DNA of 63,772 bases from Stentor coeruleus (Eukaryota; Ciliophora; Heterotrichea; Heterotrichida; Stentoridae). The notes beneath the pieces were generated by a model, which did no database searches, was not told the origin of the DNA, and saw nothing but the letters and a program-made list of their open reading frames with translations. Numbering within the stretch: the first letter of the stretch is position 1; the number at the start of each line of letters is the position of its first letter. This document shows positions 51,885-59,888 of the stretch, one piece after another. The translations under genes were made by a program, and so were the position numbers. Location: assembly GCA_001970955.1 (NCBI GenBank), contig MPUH01000343.1, positions 1 to 63,772 on the forward strand, in the 5' to 3' direction.

Positions 51885-52400
51885 ATTTTTTTTGTATATT
51901 AAGGTAAGGTATTATTTTTTGGGTCTGGGATTTAGTTTTAGGATAGTCTGGAAGGTCGATTTTTAATTTTTAGGATTAAAGGATAAGTTTTTAGGATTAA
52001 GGGACAAATGAAAATTAGATTGTTATGCTAATAAGATATATAAAAATAGAAAAACACAAAACACTCAAAAACCTCCTCAAAAATTTCATCAAAATCCTAA
52101 AAACCTACAAAACACAAGTAATCCACAAAAAAACCAAAAAAGCGGCCTCCTTCAAAACCAGCCAAACTAAAAATCCTAAAAATTCATCCAAAACCATCAC
52201 AAAAAACAAAAAATCTTCATAAAAATCTCATTCTCAAGCAACTCATCCTACAATATACCACAAACAAAAAAGTCCCTCACCAATCACTATATCATTCTAT
52301 CCACAATCAATCAATCTATGCAAAAAATGCCAAACAAGAATCCATAAGTATTCTTTCCCACAAAATAATTTACTAATGATATTGTAATCTTGGTATATAA
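51885..52400. other. divergent spacer, C/A-rich on the right
   Basis: Both promoters (hypothetical gene left, PSMB7 right) lie here. The region 52025-52330 is so poor in G and T-starting stops that an open 65-codon Lys-rich frame results; it is not called. PSMB7's ATG is preceded by TGGTATATAA. Confidence 0.45.
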
Positions 52401-53228
52401 ATGGAGTATCTGGAAACTTTACCAACAGAAGGTTTCAATACCGACCTTATGTCTCGAAACATAGAACTAGAAGCTCAAGGACTAAAGCCAAAGTTCATGA
52501 AAACTGGGACAACAATAGCTGGGCTTATGTTCCAAGGAGGTGTGATCATAGGCGCTGATACTCGAGCAACATCAGGTTCGACAGTACTTGATAAAATGTG
52601 TGCCAAACTTCACTATATAGCACCAAATATGTATTGTGCTGGAGCTGGAACAGCAGCAGATACTCAACATGTGAATAGGCAGATTTCTCAAGAATTAGCT
52701 TTATTAAGATTGAATACAGGTAGAGAAAGTCGTGTGATTACCGCAGTGACAAGGCTTAGTGACCATTTATTTCAATATCAGGGGCATATAGGTGCTTATT
52801 TAATATTAGGAGGCGTTGATATTAATGGACCACAATTATTTGGTATTACTGCTGATGGGAGCTTTAAACACCAGCCATATACAACTTTAGGATCTGGAAG
52901 TTTAGCTGCAATGAGTGTTTTTGAAACTGAGTATCGAGATGGAATGACTGTAAGTTTTATATAGAAAGAAGAAGCTATGGAAGTTGTCAGAAGGGCTATT
53001 GAAGCTGGGGTTTTTAACGATCTTGGTAGTGGAAGTAGTGTTGATTTGGTGATTATCGAAAAAGATAAAGTGGATTATAGACGCACATATAGAGATTATA
53101 ATAGAAAAGCAGAAAATAGTGGCTTTGAGGTGAACTTTCCTCGTGGTGTTACTCGTAAGTGATATTCAGCTGTCAAAAATACTTATCAACTTGTTGTCCA
53201 AGAAGTCCCTATGGAAATAGATAGTTAA
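52401..53228 (+). CDS. PSMB7: 20S proteasome beta2 subunit (trypsin-like), two 15-nt introns
   Basis: Exons are 52401-52949, 52965-53154 and 53170-53228. The introns are GTAAGTTTTATATAG and GTAAGTGATATTCAG. The product has 265 residues. A propeptide of 36 residues ends at Gly36 and the mature chain starts at the nucleophile Thr37 (KTGTTIAGLMFQGGVIIGAD). The Asp17 and Lys33 equivalents are seen in IIGADTRATSGSTVLDKMCAK. YCAGAGTAADTQHVNRQISQ, TTLGSGSLAAMSVFE and EAMEVVRRAIEAGVFNDLGS follow as in other beta2 subunits. The last exon supplies VKNTYQLVVQEVPMEIDS, the C-terminal arm that embraces beta3. It cleaves after basic residues in the 20S core. The next gene starts 20 bp after its stop. Confidence 0.95.
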
Positions 53229-53248
53229 TTTAGCTTGACTAGATATAA

Positions 53249-54962
53249 ATGATTATACACAGGTGTGAAGAGACTAAAGACCTTTCTCCATCAACAGCAA
53301 TCACAAATCTTTTCACCTGGGCAACAACTATTGGTATTGTTATTTCCCCAAAAATAAAATACCCTTGCGAATTCTCACCTGGGTATCCTGGGACTAAAGC
53401 TATACAAGACATTAACCCAGAGGAAGTTTTAATAACAGTTCCTAATAGTGCAATGCTTAGTACAAAACTATCAAATCCTCCTGAGTTACATATAATGTTT
53501 TCTGAACACCCTGATATGTTTTCTTTACCAAATCGGGAACATGAGGATTATAGGATGTTGAGCTTTTTATTATGGGAAATGTCGAAAGGTCCAGCTTCTT
53601 TTTGGAATTGTTACTTTCAAACACTACCTGAAGCTCCTGAGACTATTACTGAATGGAAAGAAAAAGAGCTTTTAGAATTGCAAGACTCAGATTTCGCTAA
53701 TGATGCNAGCTCCTGAGACTATTACTGAATGGAAAGAAAAAGAGCTTTTAGAATTGCAAGACTCAGATTTCGCTAATGATGCGATGATTAGGAAGAATTG
53801 GAATATGAACTGTTGTAAAGAGTTGTCGAAAATATATAAAATGTATCCTTTGCTGTTTCAAGAAGAATTGGTTAGTCCACTTAAAGTTCATTGGTGTTGG
53901 CTGATTATGACTACTCGATGCTTTGGTGGAGGATTACCATATGCTTGCTTAATCCCTGTAGCTGATTTTATAAATCATAGTAATGGTCCTACACTATATT
54001 TCTATGGTAGTGAAAGCGATTTAGTCCCTGATTCAATTGATTTATGTGAAGAAGATACTGATGATAATCTTATAGATGAATCTGATTGTATTCACCTTTC
54101 ATATAGAAAACTACAAAAAATAAACTTCGCATCTTATGAAAATACAGAAGATATCAAAACTAAAGGGCAAATATTACATGAAGAAGGTAAAACTTTAGAT
54201 TACTCTGAAGCTGAGGCAAGTATTTAAAACATAGGAAAAGAAAAAGAAAGGGAAAAAGATACTGATGAAACTAGTGAAGAATTAGACTCAAGAAGTTTCA
54301 AAATACGACTTTCAAGAAATGAAAAGTATGAAAAAGGGTCACAAATAACAATATCGTATGGAAAATATTCAAATAGAATGCTTATGACAAATTATGGTTT
54401 TGCTATACCAAGGAATAAATTCAATTATTGTCGAATAAAATTCCCATTGAATTCACTTTTAATGCCGATTCAATTGGAGAAACTTACTTCAATGTATGAT
54501 GTTCCTATGTGTGTAGCTTTTAAGTTTAAAAGCACGTATATTAATTTGAAATTTTTACAAATACTTAGAAGTATTCTATGGGATTGTTCGAATGATATAC
54601 GGAGTTTTTTTAATCCTTGTTGTTTAGAACTTGAAGAGAAAGTGTTGTGTATGGCTATTGAGAAACTTAATGAGCAGATGTTGGAGTTTGAGACTAGTTT
54701 AGAGGAAGATTTGGTGATGTTAGAGAAACCAAGGTCACATAGACATTATTTTGCTGTATTGGGTAATTAGCTTTTGTATAGAATTGGAGTGAAAGAAAAT
54801 TTGGCTGGACAAATATTATTATTAGAAGTTGCTCTAAAGCTCATAGCATTGAAGAAACAAAATAAAGATCTTTTTAATTGTGAGCTTTCTGAAGGTAATC
54901 ACTAATTAGATATTGAATTATACTGGGAAGGTCTTTTAGATTATGCAAAACTCCTAAACTGA
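53249..54962 (+). CDS. SET-domain protein lysine/histidine methyltransferase (SETD3/RLSMT-like), three introns
   Basis: Exons are 53249-54219, 54235-54755, 54771-54894 and 54910-54962 (TGA). The introns are GTATTTAAAACATAG, GTATTGGGTAATTAG and GTAATCACTAATTAG, all 15 nt with in-frame stops. The N at 53707 lies between two identical 75-nt blocks; removing 76 nt restores one frame and gives about 530 residues. The SET core shows KAIQDINPEEVLITVPNSAM, FLLWEMSKGPASFWNCYFQT, the AdoMet-binding LIPVADFINHSN, SYGKYSNRMLMTNYGF, and then the RuBisCO-methyltransferase-type substrate-binding region ending FALLYRIGVKENLAGQ. An acidic-basic insert splits the SET domain. SETD3 methylates actin His73 in animals; the target here is unknown. 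Confidence 0.85.
53632..53782. repeat. 75-nt block repeated across a single N (assembly junction)
   Basis: Identical blocks 53632-53706 and 53708-53782 flank the N at 53707 inside the SET-domain gene. The extra 76 nt shifts the reading frame, so automatic annotation would split the gene. Confidence 0.9.
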
Positions 54963-55158
54963 TTTTCTAAATTTCCCAACTAGGCTAGTCATTATTTTAC
55001 ATTATTTATATCTGATAGCTCATACAATATAATTTCCTTCTAAATACCGATTCCTTATCTTATATACATAAAGTTTTTCTAATCCTCTTCAACCACTGGT
55101 TTTTTGTTAAGATTAAATCCTCTTGAAGGCTTAACAATTAGGATCAGCTTCTGAAGTT
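54963..55158. other. intergenic spacer
   Basis: Short AT-rich spacer after the SET-domain gene. No gene is seen. Confidence 0.4.
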
Positions 55159-55630
55159 TCAACAAGCATCTTAGGAATAATCTTAAAACTTACCCAAAAT
55201 ATATACAGCATATTGATCTTATCCAAGATTACTCATAATATAAGCTTTAATTCTTTCAGAAATCTAAGCTTCAAAAGCTCTAGCCCTATCAACAAACCTC
55301 TGATCATTAGTAAATTGATATAAAAGTATTTAACGTATCATCTAAAGCTCTTTTGTATCACCCATAAAATTTTGTGTACCAGATATAATAACAAATATAG
55401 GAACTTTAGATAATTCACTTTCTCTATAAAAAATAGTCACTTTTATGTTAATAATTTCTTTACTATAAATTTCATTTGCAAAACCGATTTCTTCATGCAT
55501 AGGTCTATCAAGTCTTACAACACTAATAAAACAAAACATTCTGGCAATTCTGCATATTTCGAATTTAGAGTGATTTTCATGATAATTATGCTTTTAATTA
55601 GAAATTTTGAACATAAAATTCTCAGATGAT
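55159..55630 (-). pseudogene. decayed dynein heavy chain fragment (AAA6 region)
   Basis: On the minus strand a single frame reads EICRIARMFCFISVVRLDRP, then FANEIYSKEIINIKVTIFYR, ESELSKVPIFVIISGTQNFM and GDTKEL, ending at a TAG (55342-55344). It continues in the same frame as YQFTNDQRFVDRARAFEA (stop) ISERIKAYIMSNLG (stop) DQYAVYILGKF up to a TGA at 55159-55161. The spacing R-x-DR ... F-x-N/E ... Y-x-ES ... P-(I/L)-F-(V/F)-I-x-SG matches the C-terminal AAA6 part of dynein heavy chains (LRPDR ... YEES ... TPLFFILSPG). NLG-stop-DQ lies where dyneins have SLGQGQ, so that TAA replaces a Gln. At least five stops interrupt it. It is a remnant, not a gene. Confidence 0.45.
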
Positions 55631-55794
55631 AATATAAAAATTTCAAATAATTTATGACTTATAAATTATTTCTAGCAATCTTATAAAACTTCTGTTTATT
55701 TTTATCACTTTATATCTGTATTTTTATTCATTTCTTATCAAAAATACAATAATCTCATCATTACTAATAAAGTTACTATTTTACTCCTCGAAAT

Positions 55795-56352
55795 TTATTT
55801 TAATAAATCTTCAAATGATCCTTCTAAAGAATATGAATATTCTGGTAAATCAAAAGCTTTATGATCTTGATCAGACTTTTTTTGCCAAACCCTCCCAGAA
55901 TTTCTACTAATATTATCACGAACATATTTATGGAAACGATTAGATTCATCCCATTTAGCTTTGGAGTAGACACTTTCTGTTGTTTGAAGTCTTTTAAACA
56001 GTAATTTGTTTGAACTTTGAATTTCCTGTTTCTTTTTTTCACGAAAATGCCTGTTTAATGATTTGACTGATATGGATTCTTTTATTTTTTTTTCTGTTGG
56101 AGGTAATTTACCATTAAGATCAATTCTTAGCATCCTTTGTAGCAAACTTTTATTTTCTGTATTTATCTGTAAATCTCTCACTTTTTGTATAAGGTCTTTC
56201 TTTCCAGGTCGGCGAAGTCCATTGTTAAATGTTTTGGGCCTTGAGTTATCTATAGATGGTTTTATTGCAATTAGGTTCTTAATCATTTGCTCATCTTGTC
56301 GCTTTTTTAAATATTCTTGGTATTTTGACTTGCAGCTGATTGTGTTCCACAT
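55795..56352 (-). CDS. CFAP97 (KIAA1430/hemingway) family protein
   Basis: A 185-residue frame with ATG 56352. The family segment is ESISVKSLNRHFREKKKQEI followed by SSNKLLFKRLQTTESVYSKA and KWDESNRFHKYVRDNISRN, a helical unit (NKxLLxRI/L ... S ... W ... ) typical of the CFAP97 domain. The N-terminus has WNTISCKSKYQEYLKKRQDE and RPKTFNNGLRRPGKKDLI. In animals CFAP97-type proteins are needed for cilium and sperm axoneme assembly; in a ciliate a ciliary or basal-body location is expected. No TM or signal. The C-terminal acidic tail ends with YSLEGSFEDLLK. Confidence 0.7.
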   Translation of the reverse strand: MWNTISCKSKYQEYLKKRQDEQMIKNLIAIKPSIDNSRPKTFNNGLRRPGKKDLIQKVRDLQINTENKSLLQRMLRIDLNGKLPPTEKKIKESISVKSLNRHFREKKKQEIQSSNKLLFKRLQTTESVYSKAKWDESNRFHKYVRDNISRNSGRVWQKKSDQDHKAFDLPEYSYSLEGSFEDLLK

Positions 56353-56663
56353 TTATAAAGTAATATTTTTCACAGTTTTATAATGTTTCTACGTTAAAAA
56401 TAGAATATATTATTTTAAAACTCAACATATACAAAAAACATCATAGTATAAAATCTAACATCATTATAAAAATCATGTCAATTCCTCCTTATCACATGCT
56501 AAAAATTTTTTTTCTTTCATAAAATATCCACTAAAATCCTCTTTCCGCAACCTTATCAAGCCTCAAACTAAAATAAACCCAACACTAAAAAATAATTTCT
56601 AATACTGCCACCCAATCATAAAACCCAATATTTCCAATAAAACCACTTATTTTAATAATATAT
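56353..56663. other. divergent intergenic region
   Basis: About 310 bp between the CFAP97 start (minus) and the protease-like gene start (plus). The right part is C/A-rich; TAATAATATAT directly precedes the ATG at 56664. No gene is seen. Confidence 0.45.
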
Positions 56664-57908
56664 ATGAAACTATTAGTATATCTCTTGTTATTTGTTATAG
56701 CAAAAACACTACAACATGAACTTGAAGTTATCCAAAAAAGCATACTTTCAAACAATGGTAAATTTGACCTCATAAGCAATAACCCTTCAAATTCCTATCT
56801 CAAACATATAAATTTAGAGCAAAGTTCTCTTACTATTGGAGTCACTAGTATATATAGTTCCCAATATCAAATACTTTTAGATATTGGAACTCCAAGTAGA
56901 GAATTAAGTCTATTAGTTGATACTCAATGGCCTTTAACATGGCTACCAACAGCAGATTGTAAGTGTGGAAATTTCGCTACAATCTCAAAGGATGAAAGCA
57001 CAACTTTAGATTTTGAAAACACACAGATAAGCATTAATTATACCCAAGGCTCAGTCTCAGGTTATCTAGCTAGTGATATTTTTATTTCAAAATCAGAGAA
57101 TTTTACTCATAAATTCCTAGCTGTAGATAAAAAAGAAGGCTTTGAATGGCTTGTTTCTGATGGTGTCCTCGGCTTAGGCCTCGGGGATAATTCTCTTATA
57201 ACAACTTTATACAATGAGGGGATAATCAAAGGACGTATTTTTGGAATATTTTTAAGCAGAAATGAAGAGTCTAAAAAATCAAAACTTTTAATAGGAGATG
57301 CAGACCAAGACGAATACTCATCTTTAGAAGGTATCTCAATGGATGTGAAAAGTTTGGAAAAATGGGAAGTTGAATGGGAGTATTATAAGATTAATAATAC
57401 AACTTATAATAAGACAATTAAAACCCAAATCAACCCTGGCGAACAGTATTTAATAGGTCCTGAAGAACTAGTGAAAATTATTATTGACCAAATTAATGCT
57501 ACAGGTTTTTGTCATATGTGGTATTATAATATTTTAGTATGTCCAGAAGGAAAAAATATTACATATCCTAGTTTGTTGTTTGGGTTTTTGAATAATACGG
57601 TTATTCTTATGCCTGGATCATATACTTCTAATAGCACAAACAATACTTATATACTTATTCAGTCACATAAAGAAGATTATTGGATATTTGGCCAACCTTT
57701 TGTTAAAGAGTATTTCCCAGTTTTTAATATGGATTCTAAGAAGATTATGCTATATAAAATCAATTATATGAATTCTTTGTCTTTGGTTATTTATGTGATA
57801 GTTAGTATATTTGTTATTGTTGTCATACTTGTTCCGGTTATTGTTTACTGCTTTATATCGAAAAGCACTTTTACAAACGATGAGCTTAGCGACTCTTTAA
57901 TCAGATAA
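56664..57908 (+). CDS. membrane-anchored aspartic-protease homologue (A1 fold), probably inactive
   Basis: A 414-residue frame from ATG 56664. It has a signal peptide (MKLLVYLLLFVIAKTLQHEL), a pepsin-like ectodomain, a TM helix at about 372-395 (SLSLVIYVIVSIFVIVVILV) and a short cytoplasmic tail. The first lobe has the family's YQILLDIGTPSRELSLLVDT. Catalytic D86 is present, but the motif reads DTQW where active enzymes have DTG. The flap-adjacent DGVLGLGLGDNSLITTL is typical. In the second lobe TQINPGEQYLIGP replaces the DTGTS/T...GP motif, with N257 in the place of the second Asp. Two aspartates are needed for catalysis, so this is likely a binding or scaffold protein. Multiple N-x-S/T sites suggest glycosylation. 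Confidence 0.7.
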   Translation: MKLLVYLLLFVIAKTLQHELEVIQKSILSNNGKFDLISNNPSNSYLKHINLEQSSLTIGVTSIYSSQYQILLDIGTPSRELSLLVDTQWPLTWLPTADCKCGNFATISKDESTTLDFENTQISINYTQGSVSGYLASDIFISKSENFTHKFLAVDKKEGFEWLVSDGVLGLGLGDNSLITTLYNEGIIKGRIFGIFLSRNEESKKSKLLIGDADQDEYSSLEGISMDVKSLEKWEVEWEYYKINNTTYNKTIKTQINPGEQYLIGPEELVKIIIDQINATGFCHMWYYNILVCPEGKNITYPSLLFGFLNNTVILMPGSYTSNSTNNTYILIQSHKEDYWIFGQPFVKEYFPVFNMDSKKIMLYKINYMNSLSLVIYVIVSIFVIVVILVPVIVYCFISKSTFTNDELSDSLIR

Positions 57909-58936
57909 TTTATTTAACTAGCTCATAGGCTAAATTCAAATTAATTTTTTTATATTTTTATGAACTGAAATACTTCATCAATTAGTTAATTATAAAAAGT
58001 GAATGAAGTTCAATGATAATTTTTGAAGGAAAAAAGAAATGTATATCATATTAAAAAAATATTAAAGTTGGAGGAATAAACTAATTTTTGAAACTTAATA
58101 TTTTAAAGAAGTTAAATTTTAAAAGCCTTATATACCTTAAATCATTTTCTCAGACAAAAAAAAAAGTACAAAATCTATAAATTGTATGCTTAGATAAAAG
58201 AATAAGAAATAAAATTAAAATCTGATAAACAAATATGAGAAAATACTACCAAAAGAAATAAAAATATAGGAAAGGGATAAGGGTTAGGTTTAAATAAGAT
58301 TTTATGCAATGATAAGGTTCAAGAAAAAAATAAATTATATATTAATCTTTAAATATAATAAGAAAAAAATTAATGCTTTGTTGAAAAAAATCCTTTATGA
58401 CAATATCTAAATCTAAGTTTAAAAAAAGCTAATACAGTATCTTTTATAATATATTTGCCCATAAACTTTATTGATTCAGTTAAAATAAAATATATATCAA
58501 AACAGGATCTGGAATAAAGTCTGTTTCTTAATATACATAAAAATTAATAATATCATGCTTATACCAATAATTAATAAATTTACCCCAAATTAGGGTGAAT
58601 TATTATGGTAAACTAATCATATTTTTTAAAATTATAATCAATGAAACTATACTATCTTGCAGTAAATGCTAGTTATTACAGCTAACTTAATATTCCATTA
58701 TTTAACATATAAAACTAATAACAAATTCAATATTCTCTTCTAGTAAAATATTAAATTTCCTTCAAAAATAAGCATAAAATTATAAAGTATGATTTCATTC
58801 TCATAAAAGCCACACTAAACTCACTAACTATATATTTCCCATAAAAAAAATGCCTTATTACAATATATGCGTTTAATTATTACACACACAACATTTAAAT
58901 TATTTATTTGATGAAATTATTATAATCATTTAATAA
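57909..58936. other. AT-rich intergenic spacer
   Basis: One kilobase of very AT-rich DNA, the longest featureless stretch in the window. No frame, RNA gene or repeat array is recognised. Confidence 0.5.
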
Positions 58937-59494
58937 ATGAAATCCAAAAGCGACATAGAACTATTACTTGAAAGCCAAACATGGAAAAGTTATAATCTAA
59001 AATCTAAAAATACAAGAAGTAATCAACATTTACCAAAAAAACTTAAACCTATTAATCCAGGGGATTTAGGTAAAATAAAAGATCGGGCAGATCATGGAAT
59101 CTCTATCTGCCGAAGTGATAGTATTATAAGAAAATCTATTTTAGCTATTCCAATAAACTCTTTTACTTCTCGTTTATCTTCTATTCTTACTGAGCATGAA
59201 ACAATTGGATTGCAAATACCTACATTTCCAAAAAGCCCTTTTGGAGTACATTCTGAGATGCTTTCTAGATGCCCTACATTTGAAGTCCTTCCTCAAGAAT
59301 CAATTTATAATGTTGATAATATCAGGGCGATAAAAGTTGAGAGTGGAAGAATAAAACGTGCAGTTGCCCAGAGTATATCTGGATTTCCTATGAGTTTCAG
59401 GAAAAAGAAGTGCAAAAAGTATAAGAAATCAATGAGAAATGATGCTTTACTAAGTCCGAGATGGGATTATTCGAAGTTCATCGTTGATAGTTAA
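58937..59494 (+). CDS. hypothetical basic protein
   Basis: A 185-residue frame from ATG 58937. It starts with a helical segment (KSKSDIELLLESQTWKSYNL), has INPGDLGKIKDRADHGISIC, a Ser/Ile-rich middle, FPKSPFGVHSEMLSRCPTFE and a strongly basic stretch (FRKKKCKKYKKSMRN) near the end. No domain is recognised; basic patches might mediate nucleic-acid or tubulin binding. A proper ATG and coherent composition support it as a gene. Confidence 0.55.
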   Translation: MKSKSDIELLLESQTWKSYNLKSKNTRSNQHLPKKLKPINPGDLGKIKDRADHGISICRSDSIIRKSILAIPINSFTSRLSSILTEHETIGLQIPTFPKSPFGVHSEMLSRCPTFEVLPQESIYNVDNIRAIKVESGRIKRAVAQSISGFPMSFRKKKCKKYKKSMRNDALLSPRWDYSKFIVDS

Positions 59495-59888
59495 TGTTTT
59501 TTCAGATAAACTGGTAAATAATCATTTAAGGATTAAAATTTTAGACTTTAGATACTTTTATGATTTAATTTTTTTCCATATTATGACATTATGGATTTTA
59601 TCTCAAGCAACAGTGGATAGACTTATTTTATGATATATTATAAGATTTTAGCTTAGTATCTTTTGCTATAAGCTAATCCTTTTTTGGTAATTTAAGAAGA
59701 AATGATTATGGTTAGCGTTTTTCTTAACTTTTAAAATTATTTCAAGTATTTCTTTTGCTATCAAGTTAGAAAGACTGTATTTTTTCATGCTATAAAAATT
59801 TTATAATTTGAATTGAAAAACCATAGATTTTTACATATCCCAAAAAAATTTCTAGCTTTAAGAAAATAGCATATTTATATTAGAGATA
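59495..59888. other. AT-rich intergenic spacer
   Basis: No gene or RNA is seen; it contains the promoter of the Sfi1-like gene. Confidence 0.45.

Noticed and set aside
52025..52222. 65-codon Lys-rich plus-strand frame
   Set aside because: It lies in C/A-rich promoter-side spacer before PSMB7; composition alone explains the open frame.
54768..54909. TAA/TAG reassignment to Gln in the SET-domain gene
   Set aside because: Canonical 15-nt introns with A at position 10 remove both codons and give better family agreement; all other genes use TAA and TAG as stops.
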